The notes: generated from the sequence alone by a model not told the origin. A stretch of DNA of 14,422 bases from Deltaproteobacteria bacterium (GCA_017889845.1 JAGGAJ010000027.1:1-14422); one strand, 5' to 3'. Counted from the stretch's first letter, positions 1 to 7,558 are shown. A program made the numbers and translations.

Positions 1-953
1 GGCAGGAAGGGCGGAACGGGCTGCGAGAACCAGATGGGAAGGCTCTGGTAACTGCTCCATAACGTCCAGTCGGCGTCCGCCTCCACGGTCAGCCGCCCCA
101 CTGTGTAGGCCGCGCCGAAGGCGAACGTGGCGGGCATCTTGATTTGGGCGCCCCCCTCCGTGCTGTAGGTGGAACCACCGAAAGCGGCCCGGGCAGCCGG
201 ATGGATATTCGAAAGGTTCACGTCCCCCGCCTTGATCTCCAGGGTGAAGGGGCTGCGGTAGTTGGCGCCGAACCGGAGGTTCGGTGTCGCCTTCACGAGG
301 ATGCCGAAGTTGTAGCCCCACGCCGTCCCGTCCCCTTCCAGATCGAGGTTATACACATTACCGTTGTTCGCGGCTGCAAGAGCCGGATTCCACGGGGTCC
401 TCTCCAGCTCCGCCCTCCCGTACATGAAGTCGACCCCGAATCCGACGGATATCGCCTCGTTGATCTTGAACGCAAAGGTCGGGTTGACCACGACCGTCTG
501 CAGGTCGATCTTGGTGATCTGGTTCCGGAAGATGCTGGTGTTCTCGTTCTCATACTCCTGCCCCAGCCCGAAGGGGGCGAAGACGCCTACGCCATAGGCT
601 ATCCAGCCGCCTTTGGTCGTATGGGTGTAGTACATGTTGGGAATGAAGAAGTTCAGGTCCTTCTGCGTTTCCGACTTGAAGGCAGCGAAATTGTCCACCG
701 GCGTAAAGCCGTTGAACGTCCCCCCGTTCTCCTTCACGTACGTCACGCCCAGCGCGATGTTGTTCCCCTCGAGTTGCGTCAGACCCGCCGGGTTGTAGTA
801 GATCGCGGACGGGTTGTCCGCCTGGGCGGTGAAGGCGAACGCCATCGCGTTCGCCTTGTTTCCGGCCTCCGGCAGCCGGAATCCCGCCGCGAAAGCCGTC
901 GACGCCGTCAGCAGCAGAACCAGCAGAACGGCCAACACCCTCCATCCCCTCAT
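1..953 (-). CDS. FadL/OmpP1/TodX-family outer-membrane transport protein (3' end beyond window)
   Basis: The first 317 residues are present; the C-terminal part of the beta-barrel lies beyond the window edge. Residues 1-22 are a signal peptide (MRGWRVL, then a leucine/valine core, cleavage after AFA). The mature chain begins AGFRLPEAG and carries the family hallmark NPSAIYYNPAGLTQLEG at about residues 47-63. It then shows alternating beta-strand patterns typical of the barrel (for example FGFGVDFMYG-like strands and FGANYRSPF). FadL-family proteins form 14-stranded barrels that pass long-chain fatty acids or other hydrophobic compounds across the outer membrane; the substrate cannot be read here. 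The ATG at 953-951 follows a purine-rich GAGGAGGGG a few bases upstream, which decides the start. The gene lies 72 bp downstream of the GH57 gene on the same strand, so it may be co-transcribed or have its own promoter in the gap. Family assignment is confident. Confidence 0.9.
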   Translation of the reverse strand, partial: MRGWRVLAVLLVLLLTASTAFAAGFRLPEAGNKANAMAFAFTAQADNPSAIYYNPAGLTQLEGNNIALGVTYVKENGGTFNGFTPVDNFAAFKSETQKDLNFFIPNMYYTHTTKGGWIAYGVGVFAPFGLGQEYENENTSIFRNQITKIDLQTVVVNPTFAFKINEAISVGFGVDFMYGRAELERTPWNPALAAANNGNVYNLDLEGDGTAWGYNFGILVKATPNLRFGANYRSPFTLEIKAGDVNLSNIHPAARAAFGGSTYSTEGGAQIKMPATFAFGAAYTVGRLTVEADADWTLWSSYQSLPIWFSQPVPPFL

Positions 954-1025
954 GCATCCCCTCCTCGCGGGCGTGGACCGCCCCGGTGGTGTACGATTTG
1001 GAACAAAATAGCGTTTCGGGAATCG

Positions 1026-3155
1026 TTAGGCAACAGAATTGAACGCCCACGACAGGGAAAAACGCCCCGACTCGCCCGGCGCGAGGGAGACCGGGAAGAG
1101 GATCCGCAGGCACACCCCCTGATGGATCTTTTCCGCCCCCGCCTCGGAGAGGGATGCCGTCTCGACGGGGTAGCAGATCACCGCGCACTCCCGGTCCATC
1201 GATGCCGAGGCGGCCACACCGCGCCAGCCGTCGACCACGCGGAACGCCCGCACCCCTTCTGCGCCTCCCCGTGAGGAGAGCGCCCGCGTATCCCCGAGCC
1301 CTTCGTAATGCCGGTCCGGCCCGTCTCCTGACAGGAAGTTCAGGTTCCACTCGGAGCAGAGCCGCCCGGCGACCGACCCCTTGCCGTGGTTGATCAGCCG
1401 GTAGGCGACCTCCATCCCTTCCACCCCGCCGCGCAGGACGAGCCCCTTCTCGAGGACCAGGTCGACGCCGTCGCCGCCCATCGGGACCTCGAGGGTCACT
1501 TTGATGCGCCCGCCCCGCCGCGCGCTCTCCACGCCGGCCTCCTTCCCCGCCGTCCAGCAGAGCGGTGTCGCGGAGCCGGAGAGGATCGCCCCGAGGGAAT
1601 CCTCCTCCCGGAAGAACGACTCCCGGAACGAGGCGCGCTGCCAGGGGTCCGATCCCAGGGCTTCGGCCACCGAGGGGTCCTTCAGCACCATCACGTCGTG
1701 GATGCTCGTGGAGCCGTCGAACGCCCCGCCGGTGCGGAGGAACTTCCCGTGGTACCCCTCCTCCCGGCGGGTCAGGACGTGGCCCAGCGCGACCCCCCGC
1801 GGCGGGAGGGAGATCTCGGTGACCGCCCCGCCGTCGTGCGTGTGGCACAGCACCGTCAACAGCCCGGTCTTCAGCAGCAGCTCCGAACCGCCGTCGCAGT
1901 CGAGGTCCCCCTGTACGATCTCCGTCCACTCCGCGTTCCCGGCGTGCAGGACCGCGTCCGCCGCGCTCTCCGCCCGGAGCAGGTTCGAATACGCCGCCTC
2001 CCGGAGGTGGTTCAGGTACAATCCCCCGAACACCCCGTGCCAGTAGACGTCGTTGCTCTGGCACCGGTAGAGGAAGTCGCGGGCGGCCTCCCCCGCGCCC
2101 TTTGCTTCCGCCGCGTCGACCCGGCCGCTCACCCACAGCATCCGCTTGTGGAGCTGGTTCGACTCGTCGTACTTGCGCAGGAAGTTCCGGAAGTAGCCGC
2201 CCTGCACGAACGGCTTCATCTCCGCCATCCGTCCCGCCCGGAAGTCGCGGAGCAGGTCGCCGAACCGGGACGCGCGCCGAGACGGCAGGGCCCACTCCCC
2301 CATCTCGATGTAGGAGCAGGTGGGCAGGTAGATCGTCCCGCGCAGGGGCGCCTTCGCGGCATACTCCGAGAAGGTCATCGTGTGGAGCCAATCCCCCCGG
2401 GCGACGATCCCCTCGAAGAAGCTTCGCAGCCACCCCTCCTGGTAGACGCTCCTGTGGGTCCCCGGCCAGACGCCGAACTTCTCGCCGTCGTCCGCGAAGA
2501 TCGCGGCGGGGTACGGAACGTCCCGGGAGGTCATCCGGTCCACGGCCCGCAGCGTCTCCTCCACGCCGCCGAAGGGGATGAGGTAGCGCAGCTGTTCGCT
2601 GCCGGGGAAGACGCGCACGGAAGCGCCGTTGTGCTCCGTGAGGTACACGCCGTCCAGCTCCTCCTGGGGGAGGCCGGCCCGGATGAAATGGTAGTCGTCG
2701 AGCGGGATGTACCGGACCCCGGCGGCAGCCAGGGTGGACGGGAGGTCGGGCTCCCAGACCCGCTCGGCGAGCCAGGCCCCCTCGGGCGCTTTCCCGAAGC
2801 GGCGCCGGATCTCGGCCGACAGGGCGCCGATCTGCCCCAGCCGGTCGCGCTCCGGCAGCAGCGCCAGGATCGGCTCGTACATCCCTCCGCCCAGGAGTTC
2901 CACCTGTCCCCTGCCCGCGAGCTCCCGCAGGAGGGCGTAGGTCTCGGGGGCGTGCGAAGCGATCCACCGGAGCAGCCACCCCGAGAAGTGGACCGTGACC
3001 TTGATCGACGGGAACGACGCGAGGGTATCGAGGAAGGGGCGGTACGAGTTGCGCGCCGCCGCCTCGAGGACGAAATCGAAGTTCCCCACCGGCTGGTGGT
3101 TGTGGAGGCAGAGGAGGAGGACGCGCCGGGACGGCGCGGCGTGCGGCCCGGTCAA
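1026..3155 (-). CDS. GH57 4-alpha-glucanotransferase / alpha-amylase-type glycoside hydrolase
   Basis: A 709-residue cytoplasmic enzyme (no signal peptide) with the GH57 conserved regions in order: HNHQP at 18-22, GGGMYEPIL at 89-97, WLAERVWEP at 128-136 (E131 is the expected nucleophile), and FADDGEKFGVWP at about 220-231 (D222/D223 contain the acid/base). HLREAAYSNLLRAE follows near 383. The rest matches the DUF1925/DUF1926 middle and C-terminal beta domains of the Thermococcus litoralis 4-alpha-glucanotransferase type, whose length (about 660) is similar. Such enzymes transfer or hydrolyse alpha-1,4-glucans in glycogen or maltodextrin metabolism; transferase versus amylase cannot be told from sequence. 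The only usable start is TTG at 3155-3153: the upstream frame is closed by a TGA at 3173-3171 inside the neighbouring inverted-repeat element. Only a weak GGGG lies about 8 nt before the TTG. The start and upstream region look disrupted by that element. Confidence 0.9.
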   Translation of the reverse strand: MTGPHAAPSRRVLLLCLHNHQPVGNFDFVLEAAARNSYRPFLDTLASFPSIKVTVHFSGWLLRWIASHAPETYALLRELAGRGQVELLGGGMYEPILALLPERDRLGQIGALSAEIRRRFGKAPEGAWLAERVWEPDLPSTLAAAGVRYIPLDDYHFIRAGLPQEELDGVYLTEHNGASVRVFPGSEQLRYLIPFGGVEETLRAVDRMTSRDVPYPAAIFADDGEKFGVWPGTHRSVYQEGWLRSFFEGIVARGDWLHTMTFSEYAAKAPLRGTIYLPTCSYIEMGEWALPSRRASRFGDLLRDFRAGRMAEMKPFVQGGYFRNFLRKYDESNQLHKRMLWVSGRVDAAEAKGAGEAARDFLYRCQSNDVYWHGVFGGLYLNHLREAAYSNLLRAESAADAVLHAGNAEWTEIVQGDLDCDGGSELLLKTGLLTVLCHTHDGGAVTEISLPPRGVALGHVLTRREEGYHGKFLRTGGAFDGSTSIHDVMVLKDPSVAEALGSDPWQRASFRESFFREEDSLGAILSGSATPLCWTAGKEAGVESARRGGRIKVTLEVPMGGDGVDLVLEKGLVLRGGVEGMEVAYRLINHGKGSVAGRLCSEWNLNFLSGDGPDRHYEGLGDTRALSSRGGAEGVRAFRVVDGWRGVAASASMDRECAVICYPVETASLSEAGAEKIHQGVCLRILFPVSLAPGESGRFSLSWAFNSVA

Positions 3156-3157
3156 TG

Positions 3158-3183
3158 TGAGTGCCCCAGTTCATAAATACGGC
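3158..3183 (+). repeat. Left terminal inverted repeat of the 246-bp element
   Basis: This arm begins TGAGTGCCCC and ends AAATACGGC. It pairs with 3378-3403 at 24 of 26 positions. Being AT-rich in the middle (TTCATAAATAC), it stands out from the GC-rich surroundings. Confidence 0.8.
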
Positions 3184-3377
3184 GTCGCACCGAGAGCGTC
3201 GATGCGCCGCGCCGGCAAGGCCCGCGACTGAGGCGTACTGTGAAGTACGGCGCAAGGAGCGCCCCACTCCCGGACGAAACACTCTCCCTGGGGTACCCCA
3301 CACAGCTGAAACCATGTTCATTGATCGGCACCAGGGGCACAACGCAGCAGGAGCGGATGCAGCGGCGCTCGAATGCA

Positions 3378-3403
3378 GCCGTATTTATGAATTGGGGCAC
3401 TTA
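3378..3403 (-). repeat. Right terminal inverted repeat of the 246-bp element
   Basis: Read on the minus strand this arm begins TAAGTGCCCC and ends AAATACGGC. Its first three bases are the TAA stop codon of the methylmalonyl-CoA epimerase gene. Confidence 0.8.
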
Positions 3404-3805
3404 GTCCCCTTCCTGGGCGAACTCGGTGAGGACGCCGAAGGTGGATTTCGGGTGGAGGAACCCGATCCGCATCCCGTGGACCCCGACCCGGGGAGATTCG
3501 TCGATCAGCCGGATCCCTTTCGCCTTCGCGCGGGAGAGCGCCGCGGCGGCGTCCTCCACCTGGAAACAGAGGTGATGGATCCCCTCCCCGTTCTTCTCCA
3601 CGAACTTCCCGACGGGGCCGTCGGGCGCGGTCGACTCGATCACCTCGATGGTGCTCTCCCCGACCCGGAAGATGGCGGCGCGGATCTTCTGCTCCGCCAC
3701 CTCCTCCGTGCCGAGGAGCTCGAGGCCGAGCACGTCCCGATAGAACGGGATCGCCTCCTGCAGGCTGCGGACGGCGATGCCGATGTGCTGGATCTTCCGG
3801 ATCAT
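3401..3805 (-). CDS. mce: Methylmalonyl-CoA epimerase (glyoxalase/VOC fold)
   Basis: A 134-residue single-domain VOC-fold protein, normal length for the family. It would interconvert (R)- and (S)-methylmalonyl-CoA between the mutase and propionyl-CoA reactions. The opening IQHIGIAV supplies metal ligand H7. E54 (in STIEVIES), H78 (in GEGIHHLCF) and E128 (in GVLTEFAQ) match the remaining ligand positions, with the H78-E128 spacing of 50 seen in characterised epimerases. The ATG at 3805-3803 is preceded by GGAGG about 7 nt upstream. It follows the phosphate permease after a 16-bp gap on the same strand, so it is probably in the same operon; no mutase or carboxylase is visible in the window. Its last codon is followed directly by a TAA formed by the end of the inverted-repeat element, so the present C-terminus could differ by a few residues from the ancestral one. 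Confidence 0.85.
   Translation of the reverse strand: MIRKIQHIGIAVRSLQEAIPFYRDVLGLELLGTEEVAEQKIRAAIFRVGESTIEVIESTAPDGPVGKFVEKNGEGIHHLCFQVEDAAAALSRAKAKGIRLIDESPRVGVHGMRIGFLHPKSTFGVLTEFAQEGD
3406..3414 (-). promoter_or_regulatory. Displaced Shine-Dalgarno motif AGGAAGGGG at the end of mce
   Basis: The minus strand reads AGGAAGGGG just before the epimerase stop. At present the next gene starts about 250 nt away. If the 246-bp element is removed, this motif would stand about 7 nt before the TTG of the GH57 gene, the ideal distance for a ribosome binding site. This is an in-silico reconstruction, so the role is inferred. Confidence 0.4.
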
Positions 3806-3821
3806 TCCGGGACCTCCGGTT

Positions 3822-4826
3822 TCACAATTTGACGAGGAAAGGGGACAGGACGCGGAAGAAGAAATAGCCCGCCGCCGCGGAGGCGGGGATCGTCAGAACC
3901 CACGCCCACACGATCCGCACCCCCACCATCCAGTTCACCTTCCTGCGCCCCTGGGACAGACCGACGCCGAGGATGGCGGAGGTGATGACGTGGGTGGTGC
4001 TGATCGGGATCCCCATCGCCGTCGCGGTGAGGATGACCGCCGAGGCCGACGTCTCCGCGCAGAACCCGTGGACCGGCTGCAGTTCCACGAAGTCGGTCCC
4101 CACCGTCTTGATGATGCGCCATCCCCCCATGGCGGTTCCGGCCGCCATGGCGGCGGCGCAGGAGAGGATCACCCAGGGCGGGATGTGGAAGTCGGAGATC
4201 GCCCCGTAGGAGACCAGCGCGAGGGTGATGACGCCCATCGACTTCTGCGCGTCGTTGCTTCCGTGGGAGAAGGCCATGAAGGCGGCGGAGACGATCTGCA
4301 GCTTCCGGAACGCCCGGTTCAGCGGCGAGGGGTGGAAGTTCCGGAAGATCCAGAAGATGGCCACCATGATGAGGAAGGCCACCACCGTCCCCGCGACCGG
4401 GGAGGCGACGATGGCCACCAGGATCTTCGAGATCCCGCTCCACTTCAGGGGGGCAACACCTTCCGCCGCGATCACGGCCCCGACGAGCCCGCCGATGATG
4501 GCGTGGGAGGAGGAGGCGGGGATGCCGTAGTACCAGGTGAAGAGGTCCCAGAAGATCGCCCCGGCCAGTGCGGACAGGACGATGATCTGCGTGACGTGCG
4601 AGGGGTCCACGATCCCCTTTCCGATCGTCGTGGCGACGTGGGTGGAGATCAGCGCCCCGGCGAAGTTGAGGCCCGCGGCCATCAGGATGGCGTTCCGGAC
4701 GGAAAGGGCGCGGGTGGAGATGCAGGTGGCGATGGCGTTCGCGGTGTCGTGGAATCCGTTGATGTAGTCGAAGGCCAGGGCGGCGAAAACCACCATCCCC
4801 AGCAGGAGAGCCGGCGCCTCAGGCAT
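3822..4826 (-). CDS. pit: PiT-family inorganic phosphate permease
   Basis: A 334-residue polytopic membrane protein with about ten hydrophobic segments, typical of short bacterial PiT (PHO4) permeases. The duplicated family signatures are intact: GFHDTANAIAT near residues 24-34 in the N-terminal half, and FSHGSNDAQKSMG followed later by GIPISTTHV in the C-terminal half. PiT proteins import phosphate (often as a metal-phosphate) driven by the proton or sodium gradient. The ATG at 4826-4824 lies inside the end of the DUF47 gene, giving an 8-bp overlap, so translation of the two is probably coupled. DUF47-PiT pairs are a known arrangement and make low-affinity, constitutive phosphate uptake the best reading. 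Sulfate or other oxyanion transport by PHO4-family relatives is a less likely alternative. Confidence 0.92.
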   Translation of the reverse strand: MPEAPALLLGMVVFAALAFDYINGFHDTANAIATCISTRALSVRNAILMAAGLNFAGALISTHVATTIGKGIVDPSHVTQIIVLSALAGAIFWDLFTWYYGIPASSSHAIIGGLVGAVIAAEGVAPLKWSGISKILVAIVASPVAGTVVAFLIMVAIFWIFRNFHPSPLNRAFRKLQIVSAAFMAFSHGSNDAQKSMGVITLALVSYGAISDFHIPPWVILSCAAAMAAGTAMGGWRIIKTVGTDFVELQPVHGFCAETSASAVILTATAMGIPISTTHVITSAILGVGLSQGRRKVNWMVGVRIVWAWVLTIPASAAAGYFFFRVLSPFLVKL

Positions 4827-5439
4827 TCTTCAGCGCCACGCCTTCCAGGACGTTCGCCGCGTCCTCGCACCGGTCGGTGGCGGTCTCGAGGGTCTCGTAG
4901 ATCTCCTTCCACTTGAGGATCGCCACCGGGTCTTTCTCGTGCTCGAACAGGAACGCGATGGCGTCCCGGCAGACCCGGTCCGCCTCGTTCTCCAGGGAGT
5001 TGACCTCGACGCAATGCTCGTAGATGTGGTCCTTCTTCCTCGAGGAGAGGTGGGTGATCCCCTTGTGGAGCTCCTGGACGCACTTGAGGATGAGGAACCC
5101 GAGCTCCTTGGCGTGGGGGGTGGGCTCCGCGACCTTGAAGAGGAGCATCCGGACGGCGGCGGCCTCGATCAGGTCGATCACGTCGTCCAGCGACGAGGCC
5201 AGCGCCAGGATGTCCTCCCGGTCGAACGGGGTGATGAAGGTCGTGTTCAGCTTCTTGATGATGTCGTGGGTTAGCGTGTCCCCCTTGTGCTCCACCTCCT
5301 CGATCGCCCGGACCCGCTCCCGCAGGTTGTCGAACTCCTGGAGCATGTCCTTGAGCTGCTCCGCTCCTTCCACGATGTTCTCCGACGCCTTCCGGAAGAG
5401 GACGAAGAACTCCTGGTCCTGCGGAATGATCCGGAACAT
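4819..5439 (-). CDS. DUF47-family (PhoU-like) accessory protein of the PiT transporter
   Basis: A 206-residue, almost fully alpha-helical soluble protein. It opens MFRIIPQDQEFFVLFRKASE and contains the heptad-like EEVEHKGDTLTHDIIKKLN and FITPFDREDILALASSLDD stretches that mark the DUF47/PhoU-related family (TIGR00153 type). The acidic E/D-x-x-x-D motifs in PhoU-fold proteins bind metal clusters. The length matches the family. The ATG at 5439-5437 shares one base with the TGA of the preceding gene (TGATG) and follows a GGAGGGG motif. The gene runs 8 bp into the permease gene. The role is inferred from this pairing: modulating or supporting phosphate import by the adjacent PiT protein. Confidence 0.9.
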   Translation of the reverse strand: MFRIIPQDQEFFVLFRKASENIVEGAEQLKDMLQEFDNLRERVRAIEEVEHKGDTLTHDIIKKLNTTFITPFDREDILALASSLDDVIDLIEAAAVRMLLFKVAEPTPHAKELGFLILKCVQELHKGITHLSSRKKDHIYEHCVEVNSLENEADRVCRDAIAFLFEHEKDPVAILKWKEIYETLETATDRCEDAANVLEGVALKNA

Positions 5440-6464
5440 CACCCCTCCCCGGCCATCCGGGCCAGCGCCGCCTCGGCCCCGGCGACCAGCTCCTCGATGA
5501 TCTCCCGGACGGGCTGGACCTTCTTGACGAACGCCACGCTCTGCCCCGCCATCAGCGACCCGTGCTCCACGTCCCCTTCCACGACGGCGCGCCGCAGCGC
5601 ACCGACCCAGAACTCCTCCAGCTTGACCTGCGCATCCTCGCGCGGCAGCTCTCCCGACTTCACCCGGTTCAGCAGCTCCAGCTGCAGCCGGTTGAAGTCC
5701 CTGGTCCCCTCGTTGAGGATGGCGCGGACGGGTATCGTGGGCAGGGACTGGTCGAACTGGGAGGTGGGCATCGCGTCGCGCGCGGACGCCTTGATGAACG
5801 CTTCCTTGAACCGCGGGTGGGCCACGCACTCCACCGCAGCGACGAAGCGGGTCCCCAGCTGCACCCCGGCGGCGCCCAGCGCGAGGTACTGGGCGATGAT
5901 CTCCCCCGTGCCGATCCCGCCGGCCACGAAAACGGGGACTTCCGTCACGTTCAGGAGGAACTCCTGCGCCAGCACCGAGGTGGCCACGGGCCCGATGTGG
6001 CCCCCCGCCTCGCTCCCCTCGATCACCAGGGCGTCGACCCCCTGCTTGATCAGGCGCTTGGCCAGCGACAGCACCGGGGCGAAGCAGACCAGCTTCACGC
6101 CGGCGGCTTTCACTTCCGCGATGGCGCGCCCCGGGGGGATGCTCCCGGCGAAAAAGACGAACGGGCACTTCTCCCGTATCACCACCTCCACGTGGTCCTT
6201 GAAAGCCGGAGCGACGGTGATGAGGTTCACGCCGAAGGGGGCTTTCGTCTTCTCCCGGGTCTTCGCGATCTCCTTCGCCAGCAGTTCCGGCGGCATGTTC
6301 CCCGCCGCGAGCACGCCGAACCCCCCATCGTTCGAGATGGCCGAGACGAGGTTGGCCTCGGAAACCCAGGTCATCGCGCCGCACAGGATGGCGTACCGGG
6401 TCCCGAGGAAGTCGGTCCCCCGTTTCCACGCCTTCGGAAGGTACTTCAGCTCCTTCAATTCCAT
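5439..6464 (-). CDS. FMN-dependent nitronate monooxygenase / 2-nitropropane dioxygenase-family protein
   Basis: A 341-residue TIM-barrel flavoprotein when started at the ATG at 6464. Family motifs: FGVNL at 77-81, VIEGSEAGGHIG around 148-158 (the histidine is the usual catalytic base), and FVAGGIGTGEI near 179-189 followed by GAAGVQLGTRF (FMN phosphate binding). Relatives oxidise alkyl nitronates, and related folds include FabK-type enoyl-ACP reductases and PfaD, so the physiological substrate is uncertain. An in-frame ATG at 6497 would add 11 residues. I prefer 6464: GGGGAG lies about 7 nt upstream of it, and a TATAGT -10-like box at 6505-6500 would start transcription downstream of 6497. 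It is the first gene of a minus-strand operon with DUF47, PiT and epimerase genes, joined to the next by a TGATG overlap. Confidence 0.82.
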   Translation of the reverse strand: MELKELKYLPKAWKRGTDFLGTRYAILCGAMTWVSEANLVSAISNDGGFGVLAAGNMPPELLAKEIAKTREKTKAPFGVNLITVAPAFKDHVEVVIREKCPFVFFAGSIPPGRAIAEVKAAGVKLVCFAPVLSLAKRLIKQGVDALVIEGSEAGGHIGPVATSVLAQEFLLNVTEVPVFVAGGIGTGEIIAQYLALGAAGVQLGTRFVAAVECVAHPRFKEAFIKASARDAMPTSQFDQSLPTIPVRAILNEGTRDFNRLQLELLNRVKSGELPREDAQVKLEEFWVGALRRAVVEGDVEHGSLMAGQSVAFVKKVQPVREIIEELVAGAEAALARMAGEG

Positions 6465-6499
6465 CGACCGCTCCCCGGATCCCTGGTTGGCGAACATTT

Positions 6500-6505
6500 A
6501 CTATA
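6500..6505 (-). promoter_or_regulatory. Candidate -10 box (TATAGT) for the monooxygenase-PiT operon
   Basis: The minus strand reads TATAGT here in an otherwise GC-rich gap. An inverted copy of the surrounding TACTATA is found at 6569-6575 for the opposite gene. No convincing -35 hexamer is seen at 16-18 bp. Transcription from here would begin near 6493, about 29 nt before the preferred ATG at 6464. Confidence 0.35.
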
Positions 6506-6568
6506 TACCAGACAGGGGCCGGAAACACCCTCCTTGCCGCCTGCGGGCTTCCCGGCGGAAAACTGTTG

Positions 6569-6574
6569 TATAGT
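6569..6574 (+). promoter_or_regulatory. Candidate -10 box (TATAGT) for the ferredoxin-NADP reductase gene
   Basis: TATAGT ends 11 bases before the ATG at 6586, so transcription would begin near 6581 and leave only about five untranslated bases. No good -35 match lies upstream. The box is the mirror image of the one at 6500-6505. Confidence 0.35.
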
Positions 6575-6585
6575 AGGGGCCATCC

Positions 6586-7554
6586 ATGGTCCGCCAGAGC
6601 GATTTCTACGACATCACGGTCGTCGGCGCCGGTCCGGTCGGCCTCTACGCCGCCTACTACTCCGGGCTGCGGGAGTGCAAGACCAAGCTGATCGAGACGT
6701 ACCCCCACGTGGGGGGTCGCCTGATCTCCATGTACCCGGAGAAGGAGATCTTCGACGTCGCCGGGCACCGCAAGATCGTGGCGGCCGAGCTCGTCCGGGA
6801 GCTGACCGGGCAGGCGATGCAGTACACCCCGACCGTGGTGCTCAACGAGCGGGTCACGGGGCTGCGGATCCTGGACGAACGGGTCATCGAGCTGACCACC
6901 CCCGCGGGGCTGCACCACACCCAGACCGTCATCCTCGCCGTCGGGTGCGGCGCCTTCGTCCCCCGGAAGCTGGACATCCCCCACCTCATCGAGTTCGAGG
7001 GGAACGGGATCTACTACTTCCTCCCCTCCTTCGAGCCCCTGCGCGGCAAGCGTGTGCTCATCGTGGGCGGGGGGAACAGCGCGGTGGACTGGGCCCTCTC
7101 CCTGGGGGGGATCGCGGCGGAGGTCACCCTGTGCCACCGGATGTACAAGTGGCAGGCCCACGAGGCGATGGTGCACCGCCTGCTGGCGTCCAGCGTGCGG
7201 GTGAAGTACCCGTACTACACGATCAAGGAAGTGCTCGGGGACGACAAGGTGGCGGGGGCGGTCATCTGGAACGAGCGGAGCGGGCTGGAGGAAACGATCG
7301 CGGTGGACGCGATCGTCCTCTCCATCGGGATGCTGACCAACATCGAACCGTTCCGGGAGTGGGGGCTCCGGATCGTCGGGAGCGGGATCGCGGTGGCTCC
7401 CGACATGTCCACCAACCTCCCCGGCGTCTACGCCGCCGGGGACATCGTCACCTACCCCGGCAAGGTGCTCCTCATCACCGCGGGGTCCGGCGAGGCCGCC
7501 ACGGCGGTGAACTCCGCCAAGGAGTACATCCTCTCCGGCGAACTCGGGCGATAA
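6586..7554 (+). CDS. Type 2 (thioredoxin reductase-like) ferredoxin--NADP+ oxidoreductase
   Basis: A 322-residue two-dinucleotide-fold flavoprotein. Residues 12-20 (VVGAGPVGL) bind FAD, and PHVGGRLISMYPEKEIFDV at 40-58 is characteristic of the YumC-type FNR2 family. IVGGGNSAVDWAL at 159-171 binds NADP(H). Near the C-terminus GVYAAGDIVTYPGK and TAGSGEAATAVNSA form the second FAD contact. The CxxC redox pair of thioredoxin reductase is absent from the NADPH domain, which separates it from TrxR. Such enzymes move electrons between NADPH and ferredoxin or flavodoxin in the cytoplasm. The ATG at 6586 has only a weak upstream purine run. It stands alone, divergent from the monooxygenase operon and convergent with the phosphodiesterase across the 7555-8055 spacer. 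Confidence 0.85.
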   Translation: MVRQSDFYDITVVGAGPVGLYAAYYSGLRECKTKLIETYPHVGGRLISMYPEKEIFDVAGHRKIVAAELVRELTGQAMQYTPTVVLNERVTGLRILDERVIELTTPAGLHHTQTVILAVGCGAFVPRKLDIPHLIEFEGNGIYYFLPSFEPLRGKRVLIVGGGNSAVDWALSLGGIAAEVTLCHRMYKWQAHEAMVHRLLASSVRVKYPYYTIKEVLGDDKVAGAVIWNERSGLEETIAVDAIVLSIGMLTNIEPFREWGLRIVGSGIAVAPDMSTNLPGVYAAGDIVTYPGKVLLITAGSGEAATAVNSAKEYILSGELGR

Positions 7555-7558
7555 ACAG

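Larger units (their letters stand above)
3158..3403. mobile_element. 246-bp non-autonomous element with 26-bp terminal inverted repeats (MITE-like)
   Basis: The ends are inverted copies of each other: reading inward, 3158-3183 and the complement of 3403-3378 share 24 of 26 positions (core AGTGCCCCA then TTCATAAATACGGC, with G/A differences at two sites). The interior has no credible ORF and no transposase, and holds a small palindrome CGTACT-gtga-AGTACG near 3233-3248. The flanks read TAA on one side and TCA on the other (minus-strand sense), compatible with a decayed 2-3 bp target duplication but not proof of one. It fills the entire gap between the epimerase and GH57 genes, provides the TAA of the epimerase, and ends two bases before the GH57 TTG. 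Structure and position suggest a MITE mobilised in trans by an unidentified transposase. A palindromic repeat of another origin is the alternative. Confidence 0.65.

Noticed and set aside
954..1025. Promoter for the FadL gene in the 72-bp gap
   Set aside because: An AT-richer patch exists, but I could not find a convincing paired -35/-10, so none is annotated.
1386..3176. 596-residue open frame on the plus strand opposite the GH57 gene
   Set aside because: It mirrors the codon pattern of the GH57 gene on the other strand, lacks a ribosome binding site and shows no family motif.
3150..3410. Exact target-site duplication flanking the inverted-repeat element
   Set aside because: The flanks (TAA versus TCA in minus-strand sense) match at only two of three bases, so no duplication can be claimed from this copy.
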